The notes under the pieces: model-generated
What the model was told of the DNA's origin: nothing
What the model saw: only the letters and a program-made list of their open reading frames with translations
Database searches by the model: none
Source: Caryophanales bacterium UBA1709
GTDB lineage: Bacteria; Bacillota_I; Bacilli_A; RFN20; UBA1709
Direction of reading: 5' to 3'
Assembly: GCA_002317215.1 (NCBI GenBank)
Contig: DCJD01000012.1
Coordinates: 126,296 to 158,808 of the forward strand
Length of the DNA stretch: 32,513 bases
Made by a program: the position numbers and the translations under genes
Part shown: in pieces, positions 25,658 to 32,513 of the stretch
Layout: each line of letters begins with the position of its first letter
How positions within the stretch are numbered: the first letter of the stretch is position 1

Positions 25658-27013
25658 ATGAATAATCCTTTTATTTTTAGTGATTCCAACAAAAGATATC
25701 AAACATTTGATTATTATCTCAAATCAAAATATGGGCAAAAAGTATTTAAAGTTAGTTTAAATGCTCATTTTAGTTGTCCTAATCGAGATGGCACAATCTC
25801 AAAAGGAGGTTGCATCTTTTGTAGTGAAAGTGGAAGCGGAGAATATGCTGGCAATATTACTCATTCATTAAAAGAGCAGTACTATGAAGGACTACAAAAG
25901 ATGCGCAAAAAATGGCCTATGGGCTTAGGTATTGCCTATTTTCAATCTTTTACAAATACATATGGGTCATTAGATTATTTACATTCATGTTATGATCAAT
26001 TTATTGATATGACTGATTGTGTAGGTATTTCTATTGCTACTCGTCCTGATTGCTTAAATGACCAAATAATTTCTTATTTAGCAGAAATAAATACCAAAAC
26101 TGATCTATACATAGAATTAGGATTACAAACAAGTAACGATAAAACGGCTGAATTAATAAATCGTGGATGCAAATTTGAAACTTTTAAAAATGCAGTTAGA
26201 AAGTTAGCTCAAAATAATATAAAAGTTGTAGTGCACATAATTAATGGCCTCCCTAATGAAACTGAAAAAGATATGATTAATACAATAAAAGATATTGCTA
26301 ATCTCCCAATTTTTGGTATTAAATTTCATTGCTTAAACATTCTTAAAAATACTATGTTAAGCATAGTATATAAAGAATTAAATTTACATATTTTAGATAA
26401 AGAAGAATATTTAAAAATAGTATCCAAACAATTATCATATTTACCTTCAAATATTGTTGTTGAAAGAATTAATACAGACGCAGTTAGAAAAGATCTTATT
26501 GCGCCTTTCTGGAATGATAAAAAAGTATCTGTATCTAATGATTTAGACAAAATAATGTCAAATAATAGTGAATTTCAAGGCAAAAACCATGAAAATTTAA
26601 CAGTTTTTGATGATTTTATTTATAAATTTAGTAGATTTAATACTTCATATAATAACCTGATTCTTATTGGAGATTTTGATATGAATTTAATCATCTCATT
26701 AAATAATTATTACTATAATGTTAAACACATAATGCATAATAAAAATGATGAATCTCAAAATAATATTTTAGTAGAAAATAACAATCTAATTATCAATAAA
26801 AATTACTATGCTTTACATAGTATAGATATGATAATAATTAATAATATGGATAACATAATTATAAATGATTATCTCCCTTATTTATCAAATAACGGGAGAA
26901 TTATATTAATTTCAAATAAAGATATTACATATACTATGCAAGACATAGTATATACAATAAATAAATATATATTTGAAGAAAAATACATATTTGAAATTAA
27001 AAAAAGCGATTGA
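25658..27013 (+). CDS. YtqA/YhcC-type radical SAM protein with extra C-terminal domain
   Basis: 451 aa. Residues 1 to about 310 match the COG1242/TIGR01212 radical SAM family: NKRYQTFDYYLKSKYGQKVFKVSL, iron-sulfur cysteines C40, C52 and C55 (C-x11-C-x2-C), QSFTNTYG, ISIATRPDCL, ELGLQTSNDKTAELINRGC, and EFQGKNH at the place where the family normally ends (WQGKK). The remaining 140 residues are extra and asparagine-rich; NLILIGDFDMNLIISLN and IDMIIINNMDNIIINDYLPYLSNNGRIILIS look like strands of a Rossmann methyltransferase fold with a degenerate SAM-binding loop. In Bacillus ytqA is followed by the methyltransferase gene ytqB, so this may be a decayed fusion. Three palindrome copies lie in the gene. 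Confidence 0.82.
   Translation: MNNPFIFSDSNKRYQTFDYYLKSKYGQKVFKVSLNAHFSCPNRDGTISKGGCIFCSESGSGEYAGNITHSLKEQYYEGLQKMRKKWPMGLGIAYFQSFTNTYGSLDYLHSCYDQFIDMTDCVGISIATRPDCLNDQIISYLAEINTKTDLYIELGLQTSNDKTAELINRGCKFETFKNAVRKLAQNNIKVVVHIINGLPNETEKDMINTIKDIANLPIFGIKFHCLNILKNTMLSIVYKELNLHILDKEEYLKIVSKQLSYLPSNIVVERINTDAVRKDLIAPFWNDKKVSVSNDLDKIMSNNSEFQGKNHENLTVFDDFIYKFSRFNTSYNNLILIGDFDMNLIISLNNYYYNVKHIMHNKNDESQNNILVENNNLIINKNYYALHSIDMIIINNMDNIIINDYLPYLSNNGRIILISNKDITYTMQDIVYTINKYIFEEKYIFEIKKSD
26349..26369. repeat. Interspersed palindrome copy 7 (in radical SAM gene)
   Basis: Perfect arms ATACTATG-TTAAG-CATAGTAT, encoding NTMLSIVY within the conserved radical SAM part. Confidence 0.85.
26803..26823. repeat. 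Interspersed palindrome copy 8 (in radical SAM gene)
   Basis: TTACTATG-CTTTA-CATAGTAT, encoding YYALHSI in the extra C-terminal domain. It uses the same reading phase as tilS copies 1 and 2. Confidence 0.85.
26929..26953. repeat. Interspersed palindrome copy 9 (in radical SAM gene)
   Basis: The longest copy: arms ATATACTATG and CATAGTATAT (10 bp, perfect) around the loop CAAGA. It encodes YTMQDIVY in the extra C-terminal domain. Confidence 0.85.
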
Positions 27014-27033
27014 TTATTTCTCAATCGCTTTTT
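27001..27033. terminator. Bidirectional terminator built from two convergent gene ends
   Basis: AAAAAGCGATTGA (27001-27013) and TCAATCGCTTTTT (27021-27033) are perfect inverted repeats around a 7-base loop. The left arm is the end and stop codon of the radical SAM gene; the right arm encodes the C-terminus of the TSCPD protein on the other strand. Confidence 0.85.
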
Positions 27034-27262
27034 CAATAGCTAATGCTAATTGATCTGGACAACTTGTTGGCTTAAAACCACATTTTGTCCCTTTTAGCAT
27101 ATTAATTAATTCTTTAGCATCTCTTCCTTCGGCTAATTTGCTAACTCCGATTGTATTTCCAGGACATCCACCAGCAAATACAATGTTATATACTTTACCA
27201 TCTTCAATATCGAAAGAAATCTCTCTTGAACAAGTTCCAACCGTTTTATATGTATGTCTCAT
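27014..27262 (-). CDS. TSCPD-domain protein (TIGR03905 family)
   Basis: 82 aa. It matches the small four-cysteine family TIGR03905: KTVGTCSREISFDIEDGKVYNIVFAGGCPGNTIGVSKLAEGRDAKE, then CGFKPTSCPDQLALAIEKA. The conserved cysteines (GTCS, GGCPGN, KCG, TSCPD) suggest metal or cluster binding. A TSCPD domain is also found at the end of some ribonucleotide reductases; the function of stand-alone members is unknown. A good ribosome site (AAAGGAGA) lies about ten bases before the ATG, just after the end of the upstream gene. Confidence 0.85.
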   Translation of the reverse strand: MRHTYKTVGTCSREISFDIEDGKVYNIVFAGGCPGNTIGVSKLAEGRDAKELINMLKGTKCGFKPTSCPDQLALAIEKAIEK

Positions 27263-27264
27263 AA

Positions 27265-28698
27265 TTAATTAGTCTCCTTTATTTCTATTTTAGCACATGT
27301 TTTAAGATTATCATCTAATCCATATTCTTCTCTTGCATCACCCTTAAAAACATGGACAATTATATCGCATAAATCTATCAATACCCATCCTGACTTATAT
27401 TGATTTTCTTTATGATGAAAATCAAATCCAAATTTATATACTAAGTCTTCGATATCATCAATAATTGCTAATAATTGTCTTTCACTAGTGGCTGTTGCAA
27501 TAATAGTATAATTAGAAAGAGTATTTAAACTAGTTGTATTATATATAGTGATATTTAATCCAAGTTTATCATCAATTGTTTTATAGATTTGTTTTAATTC
27601 GAATTCAGTAATATATTTTTTACATTCTTCATATACATCTAAAGATTCATTATTAACCGTTAAAGGATTTTTTGACTTTATATAATCAATATTTTTAATG
27701 AATTCAAATGCAAATCCATAATCTATATCTTCTTTGCAATAATTTATTAAATTAGTTGAATCATAGCCTCTTCCTAATTCTAACTTGTCTGCACAATAAA
27801 TAATTTTATCAAGCTTATTCATATCTTTAACACCAGTAGTATGGTATTTAATTGAGTGTAGTATTTCTTTATCTTTAACAAAGAAATACTCTTTAGCGAT
27901 AATATCAGCTATATATTGATGATATATAGCAAAGCTTTCCTTAATATTATTTGGTTCATATTTAAGCATATATTCGACAGTTTTTTCATGACTTAATCTT
28001 TTAGCGCAGTCATGAATTAAACCAGCATAATAGGCCTTTTGTTCATCTACACCATTTGATTTTGCAATCTCTTTTGCAAGTTTAGCAACTCTAATACAAT
28101 GTTCATATCTTTCTTCATCGACTAGTTTTTTCATTAGATTTTGAGCATAAATACCAGTTTCATATATATAATCCAATACACTTTGCTTAGTTTCTTTAGA
28201 TTCATAATTTCTTATTCCAGTGCTGCTAATATCATCCATTATTAAACCGGTTTTAATGCAATTAAATAGTTCTAAATTTTCTTGATTTATTGGATAATCT
28301 TTTCTTTCAATAACTAAAAACTTGACTAATGTTGCTAAAGCTTCAATATCTTTCCATTTATCAAGCTTATCTAATTGATCGCTTCCAATAATATAATACA
28401 ATTCATAATCTTTATATTTCTCATTTAATTCTAAAATAGTATCAATTGTATAATTTGTTTCGTTTAATTCATTATTAACTTCTATCTCACTTATGCTAAA
28501 TCTTTCTTCGTCTTTTAAGGCGAGTTTTAACATATTTAAACGATGGTATGAAGATGAGATATTATCCTTCCATCTAGTAAATTTAGTTGGCAAAAAGATA
28601 ACATCCATATCATAGTTATCTCTAATATATCTTCCTATTTGTAAATGGGCATTGGTAATAGGATCAAATGTGCCCCCAAAAATTGCTATTTTCTTCAT
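27265..28698 (-). CDS. Triple fusion NadD - YqeK HD hydrolase - RsfS
   Basis: 477 aa, three normally separate proteins in one frame. Residues 1 to about 187 are nicotinate mononucleotide adenylyltransferase (GGTFDPITNAH at 8-18, SSTGIR at 158-163). Residues about 190-363 are YqeK, an HD-domain hydrolase (family members cleave Ap4A) with H200, H229-D230 (GLIHDCAKRL), H260, H286 (KYHTTG) and D304 (YCADKLELGR). Residues about 366-477 are ribosomal silencing factor RsfS (SNYTIIATATSERQLLAIIDDI, GWVLIDLCDIIVHVF, REEYGLDD). In Bacillus nadD, yqeK and yqeL (rsfS) are consecutive genes in the same order, so the fusion arose from a conserved operon. All catalytic motifs appear intact. Confidence 0.92.
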   Translation of the reverse strand: MKKIAIFGGTFDPITNAHLQIGRYIRDNYDMDVIFLPTKFTRWKDNISSSYHRLNMLKLALKDEERFSISEIEVNNELNETNYTIDTILELNEKYKDYELYYIIGSDQLDKLDKWKDIEALATLVKFLVIERKDYPINQENLELFNCIKTGLIMDDISSTGIRNYESKETKQSVLDYIYETGIYAQNLMKKLVDEERYEHCIRVAKLAKEIAKSNGVDEQKAYYAGLIHDCAKRLSHEKTVEYMLKYEPNNIKESFAIYHQYIADIIAKEYFFVKDKEILHSIKYHTTGVKDMNKLDKIIYCADKLELGRGYDSTNLINYCKEDIDYGFAFEFIKNIDYIKSKNPLTVNNESLDVYEECKKYITEFELKQIYKTIDDKLGLNITIYNTTSLNTLSNYTIIATATSERQLLAIIDDIEDLVYKFGFDFHHKENQYKSGWVLIDLCDIIVHVFKGDAREEYGLDDNLKTCAKIEIKETN

Positions 28699-28699
28699 A

Positions 28700-28987
28700 T
28701 TATATTTTATAAATCTCTTTCTTACTTGGTCGATATAAAGTAATTACATGGCCAACAATTTGAACTAAGGATGAATTGGTTTTAATACTAACATCAAGTC
28801 CAACTTCTCTAATATTAGCACTACTATTATTTAAAATACGGAATTTAATTACCTCTCTTGCTTCTAATGCATCATCAATCATCTTAATAAAACCACTACT
28901 TATCTCGTTTTTCCCAACCTGAAATAAGACATCCTGTGTCATAGCAATACTTTTTAAATGTCTAATTTGTTTACTACTTAATATCAT
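28700..28987 (-). CDS. YhbY/YqeI family CRM-domain RNA-binding protein
   Basis: 95 aa. The CRM fold pattern is clear: LSSKQIRHLKSIAMTQDVLFQVGKNEISSGFIKMIDDALEAREVIKFRI and a C-terminal GHVITLYRPSK. Family members bind RNA and associate with ribosome assembly. Its start overlaps the yqeH end by 14 bases, and the following NadD fusion begins one base after its stop codon, so this is a tightly coupled operon. It matches Bacillus yqeI in its position between yqeH and nadD. Confidence 0.93.
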   Translation of the reverse strand: MILSSKQIRHLKSIAMTQDVLFQVGKNEISSGFIKMIDDALEAREVIKFRILNNSSANIREVGLDVSIKTNSSLVQIVGHVITLYRPSKKEIYKI

Positions 28988-30059
28988 TTAACATCGACCT
29001 CTCTAATTCTACACTCAAATCTTTAATCTTATGAATATGCAATATACCTTTAACATTTAAGAAATCTATATTACATAATCCTCCAATAAATAGCATATTT
29101 CTATTTCCATCTAATTTAATATCTATATCTTCATAATTAACTATATTATTTAATTTTGGAACATATAATGGATTATTAGTTAAACTATCAAACTTTTCTA
29201 ATAAGTTAAATGTTTTAGTTTTATGATATTTAATCAAACTATTACCATATATATTAATTCTTGCTTTAATATCATTTTCTAAACTAATATACATTAAACT
29301 TCCAATAAATAACGTCTCATTTAATAAAGACATCGAAATAGGCTTAACTTCTTTTAAATTAATAACTTTCTTTAAATTCTTATTATTTAAATAGTTATAT
29401 ATATTAGTATCATCAATGAATCCTGGACTATCTGTTAAATAAAAGTCTTTAAAATCCACTCTAATTAAATCAAGAGTAGTAGAAGGATAAAAACTAGTCG
29501 CAATTAAACTTTGATCAATATTTTTATGCTTAATAAGTGAATTAATAAAACTAGATTTGCCACTATTAATTTTCCCAACTACAAAAACTTCTCTATTCTT
29601 ATAACTTTTAATCTTATTAATAGTTTTATTAATTAACTCACTATTAAAGCTGCTAAAACCTATAATATCATCAAATTTGACATTTTTTTTATTTAATTTA
29701 TTGATAATAAACTTATAAATCTTATTCTTATTCATTGATTTTGGCCATATATCAATCTTATTTGCAATAACTAAAGTTTTACAATCATTAAACAGTTTAT
29801 TAAATCCATCAATTAATGATCCATCTATATTAAAAGAATCAATTAAATAAATAATCAATGGATTTTTAGATTTAATAAACTGAAAAATATTGTCAAAATC
29901 GATGCTTTTAGACATATCTTTAAATTTACCATAATGAATTAGTTTAAAGCATCTTTGACAATATTTTGCTTTATTTAAAAGATGGCTTGGAACAAATCCA
30001 ACTTCATTCTCATTATCTATTTGAAGTTTTACTCCACATCCAAGACATTTCTTTTCCAT
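28974..30059 (-). CDS. yqeH: Ribosome-assembly GTPase YqeH (circularly permuted)
   Basis: 361 aa. An N-terminal zinc finger (C5, C8, C34, C37) precedes a circularly permuted GTPase domain: the G4 motif NKID (100-103) comes before G1 GKINSGKS (162-169), the switch region TSFYPSTTLDLI, and G3 DSPG (210-213). This permuted order defines the YqeH family, needed for 30S subunit assembly. The C-terminal region (GGLCNIDFLNVKG) is retained. It starts with a one-base overlap at the yqeG stop. Confidence 0.95.
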   Translation of the reverse strand: MEKKCLGCGVKLQIDNENEVGFVPSHLLNKAKYCQRCFKLIHYGKFKDMSKSIDFDNIFQFIKSKNPLIIYLIDSFNIDGSLIDGFNKLFNDCKTLVIANKIDIWPKSMNKNKIYKFIINKLNKKNVKFDDIIGFSSFNSELINKTINKIKSYKNREVFVVGKINSGKSSFINSLIKHKNIDQSLIATSFYPSTTLDLIRVDFKDFYLTDSPGFIDDTNIYNYLNNKNLKKVINLKEVKPISMSLLNETLFIGSLMYISLENDIKARINIYGNSLIKYHKTKTFNLLEKFDSLTNNPLYVPKLNNIVNYEDIDIKLDGNRNMLFIGGLCNIDFLNVKGILHIHKIKDLSVELERSMLNDIK

Positions 30060-30577
30060 TATTCGATTCCTTTTAATAAACCTTTATCTTTTAATATTTT
30101 GCGAATCTTTTTATCTCTTAAGCGATTGATCATGGTTAAAATTAAATCTTTCGATTGAACAGGTTCAACTAAAATAGATTTTATACGTAAACAATTGGCA
30201 GCATAGATATCTGTAAATATTTGATCTCCAATAGCAATAGTTTTATTCTTATCGATATTATTTCTTTTAATAAAATGATTAATTTTCAATGTAAATGGTT
30301 TTTCAGAATGAAAAATATATTTTAAATTTAATGGATCACAAAATTCTTTTACACGACTTTCTTTATTATTAGATACAACAAAAACTTGAATATCATATTT
30401 TTTACAGGCATCTAGGAATTTTTGTCCTTTAGAATTTATATGAGCATGATGAAAACCGGTTAAAGTATTATCTAGATCAACTAAAGCATACTTATAACCT
30501 AGTTTTGCTAATTTATCTACTTCTATTAAATCTACTGATTTATAGTAGTAAGTTGGGATAATTCTAGTTCTCATCAT
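30059..30577 (-). CDS. yqeG: YqeG family HAD-type phosphatase
   Basis: 172 aa HAD superfamily IIIA. Motif I ALVDLDNTLTG has the nucleophile D34 and D36; motif II is VVSNN; K and DQIFTDIYAAN give motifs III and IV. The physiological substrate is not established; the gene is always close to yqeH in Firmicutes. The start is a tandem ATGATG (30577/30574) within the 3' end of parC, a 14-base overlap. Confidence 0.92.
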   Translation of the reverse strand: MMRTRIIPTYYYKSVDLIEVDKLAKLGYKYALVDLDNTLTGFHHAHINSKGQKFLDACKKYDIQVFVVSNNKESRVKEFCDPLNLKYIFHSEKPFTLKINHFIKRNNIDKNKTIAIGDQIFTDIYAANCLRIKSILVEPVQSKDLILTMINRLRDKKIRKILKDKGLLKGIE

Positions 30578-32513
30578 TGCCTATATCATTTAAATAATCA
30601 AATATTGTTTTAGTGTTTTCAATTTCTTCTTCTACGCTAACTTGAATTTCTTTTTCGCTTACTTGGTAAGTTTTAAAAGAATCATCAATTACTTGAATTG
30701 GAGTTGATGTAATTGCATCAAATGATCCAGTTCCATCAATTAATGTATTACGCATATTCTTTCCAGCTGGACTATGTTTGTTTTCAAATTCAACATTAAT
30801 AATAGTTCCATTTACTAAACCATAATATTTATAATCATCATGAGTTTTAATCATAGTTAATGTGTCATGAGGTTCAGTACGATAATACTTATATAATTCA
30901 TATGGTTTATTTGTTCTATTCATAAGTTGAATAGTATATGGATTAAAGGCTTTAACTCCACCTTGTCTTGTAAATACGGCAATGTTTTCTTTTTCGTCTT
31001 TATTCATTGCAATCATTCCTTCAACAGTAGTTTTATCGTCTAATTTCATTGCTTTTACTCCAGCACTTCTTAAACCAATGACTGGAACTTGTGATTCATG
31101 ATATTGAATAGCTTTACCATTGCTAGATACTAAACAAATAAAACTATCTCCATCACAAATATCAACGCCAATAACTTCATCTTCATCATCTTTTAGTTTT
31201 TGATAGCATACTGCTCTATTAAACTTATCTAATTTAAATTCGCTTAAACTAATACGTTTAATTAAGTTAGATTTTGTAGCACAAACAATATAAGCATCTT
31301 TACTATAATCTTTGACATCGAAAACTTTAATAATTTTCTCATCGCCTTTTAAATTAGTAATAGTGCTAATATGTTTTCCTTCTTCTTTCCATTTATTCTC
31401 AAAAAGTTGGTAAACTGATGCTTGAATAAAATTACCACGATTAGTAAAACATAAAATAGTTTGATCTGTAACAAATTTGCCAATTCCAAAGATAATATCG
31501 CCTTGTTTTAAAGTTGGATATTCAATCTCACTACTATCAAATGATTTAATTGAACTTCTTTTGAAATAACCATCTCTTGTAATAGATACCATTACATCTT
31601 CTTTAATAGTTGGTTGATTATCAATAACATATTCTTTTGTCTCTTCTTTAATTTGTGATAATCTTGGAGTTTTGTATTTCTTATTAATCTCTTCTAATTC
31701 ACTACAAATAATTGATTTAATCTTTCTTTCGTTATCTATAATAGATTCATATTCTGCTTCTTTTTTCTTTAAATCTTCAACTTCATCAATAAGTTGTTGA
31801 ACATCAACAGAATTTAAACGATGTAATTGAATAGTAACAATTGCTTCAGCTTGATCCATATCTAAATAAAAAGTTTCGCATACTCTTTGTTTAATTTCTT
31901 CTTTAGAATGGCTAGTTCTTACTAAACGAATTAATTCATCAATATTGCTAATTGCTTTAACCATTCCTTCTAGTATATGATGACGAGCTAATGCCTTTGC
32001 TAAATCAAACTTAGTTCTACGATTAATAACTTCAACTTCATGTTTAACATAAAAATCAATAATTGGTAAAATGCCTAGTTTAATTGGCTTTTTATCACAT
32101 ATTGAAATCATATTGTAATTATAATTAACAACTAATTTAGTTTTCTTCATTAGATAAGAAATTACTGCATCAAGTTTTGCTTCTTTTCTAATATCAATAA
32201 CAATTCTTAATCCATTTCTTCCAGATTCATCTCTTACTTCAATGATTCCATCGATCTCTTTATCGACTCTTATTTTATCAATACTAAAAACAAGATTCTT
32301 TTTAACTACTCCAAAAGGAATTTCAGTAATAATTAAAGAATTACAAGTTTTAGACTCTACAATCTCATATTTAGAACAAACTTGTACTCCTCCACCACCA
32401 GTTTCTAAGCATTCCTTTAAGTTTTCTTTACCTCTAATAATCCCTCCAGTTGGAAAATCTGGACCAGGAATTATCTCCATAATCTCTTCTAAAGATGCTA
32501 AAGGATGTCTAAT
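30564..32513 (-). CDS. parC: DNA topoisomerase IV subunit A, C-terminal part (5' end outside window)
   Basis: 649 residues are visible and the frame continues past the window edge; the first visible residues are IRHPLASLEEIMEIIPGPDFPTGGII. The type IIA topoisomerase A-subunit core continues with ITEIPFGVVKKNLVFSIDKIR, GIIEVRDESGRNGLRIVI, a coiled-coil segment with LHRLNSVDVQQLIDEVEDL, and the C-terminal beta-pinwheel repeats (VSITRDGYFKRSS, ILCFTNRGNFIQ, IVCATKSNLIKRISLSEF, FICLVSSNGKAIQYHESQVPVIG). The catalytic Tyr lies upstream of the window. ParC rather than GyrA is favoured because I see no GyrA-box QRRG[K]G motif, but the distinction is by eye. Confidence 0.85.
   Translation of the reverse strand: MRHPLASLEEIMEIIPGPDFPTGGIIRGKENLKECLETGGGGVQVCSKYEIVESKTCNSLIITEIPFGVVKKNLVFSIDKIRVDKEIDGIIEVRDESGRNGLRIVIDIRKEAKLDAVISYLMKKTKLVVNYNYNMISICDKKPIKLGILPIIDFYVKHEVEVINRRTKFDLAKALARHHILEGMVKAISNIDELIRLVRTSHSKEEIKQRVCETFYLDMDQAEAIVTIQLHRLNSVDVQQLIDEVEDLKKKEAEYESIIDNERKIKSIICSELEEINKKYKTPRLSQIKEETKEYVIDNQPTIKEDVMVSITRDGYFKRSSIKSFDSSEIEYPTLKQGDIIFGIGKFVTDQTILCFTNRGNFIQASVYQLFENKWKEEGKHISTITNLKGDEKIIKVFDVKDYSKDAYIVCATKSNLIKRISLSEFKLDKFNRAVCYQKLKDDEDEVIGVDICDGDSFICLVSSNGKAIQYHESQVPVIGLRSAGVKAMKLDDKTTVEGMIAMNKDEKENIAVFTRQGGVKAFNPYTIQLMNRTNKPYELYKYYRTEPHDTLTMIKTHDDYKYYGLVNGTIINVEFENKHSPAGKNMRNTLIDGTGSFDAITSTPIQVIDDSFKTYQVSEKEIQVSVEEEIENTKTIFDYLNDIGNDEN

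Noticed and set aside
1034..26953. The palindromes as a CRISPR array or IS-derived MITE.
   Set aside because: Copies are widely dispersed with no spacers, no target-site duplications and variable centres, and coding copies fit without apparent insertions.
1..32513. Mycoplasma-type code (TGA as tryptophan), suggested by the AT-rich, reduced-looking gene order.
   Set aside because: Tryptophan is encoded by TGG throughout, and TGA ends dinB, tlyA, pepV and the radical SAM gene at the expected family lengths.

Overview
The window comes from an AT-rich (about 70% A+T by eye), low-GC Gram-positive-type bacterium with compact gene packing. TGA is used as a stop codon (for example in dinB, tlyA and pepV), so this is not a Mycoplasma-type genetic code. 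Gene order repeatedly follows the Bacillus-type backbone (tilS-ftsH-hslO-dusB; efp, asp23/yqhY-nusB-xseA-xseB-tlyA-spo0A position; xerD-deoB; yqeG-yqeH-yqeI-nadD-yqeK-yqeL), but genes usually found between them are missing (hpt, folD, ispA, dxs, argR, recN). This suggests a streamlined member of the Bacilli / Mollicutes-like Firmicutes such as an uncultured RF39- or Erysipelotrichia-like lineage. The assignment is an inference from gene content.

Layout. Positions 1-7867 (+): the 3' part of ligA, tilS, ftsH, hslO, a YhhN-family membrane protein, dusB, then metK behind its own promoter and a SAM-I (S-box) riboswitch. Positions 7992-16279 (-), listed in transcription order: rpmG, an MBL-fold hydrolase, efp, asp23/yqhY, nusB, xseA, xseB, tlyA, a shortened Spo0A-like gene, dinB, xerD and deoB. 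Positions 16383-17423 (+): ispG. Positions 17446-25373 (-): leuS behind a T-box leader, coaX, an ECF transporter S component, pepV, trmB, an M42 aminopeptidase and nicotinate phosphoribosyltransferase. Positions 25658-27013 (+): a YtqA-type radical SAM protein with an extra C-terminal domain. Positions 27014-32513 (-): the 3' part of parC, yqeG, yqeH, yhbY/yqeI, a NadD-YqeK-RsfS triple fusion and a TSCPD-domain protein.

The genes are mostly core information processing (DNA ligation, topology, repair, tRNA and rRNA modification, translation), protein quality control, and cofactor supply (NAD from nicotinate, CoA from pantothenate, SAM, isoprenoids). No mobile element, CRISPR array, rRNA or tRNA was recognised, and no gene-free stretch exceeds 300 bases.

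The most unusual signals are: (1) an interspersed 21-bp palindrome, ATACTATG-N5-CATAGTAT, with nine copies, eight of them inside coding sequence and three each in tilS and the radical SAM gene; (2) an independent over-represented 9-mer, GTCAAATTT (11 exact copies by eye), which loosely resembles a Spo0A box; (3) a short Spo0A-like protein in the syntenic spo0A position with most of its receiver domain gone; (4) an EF-P whose normally conserved tip loop is replaced; (5) the NadD-YqeK-RsfS fusion; (6) a degenerate methyltransferase-like tail on the radical SAM protein.
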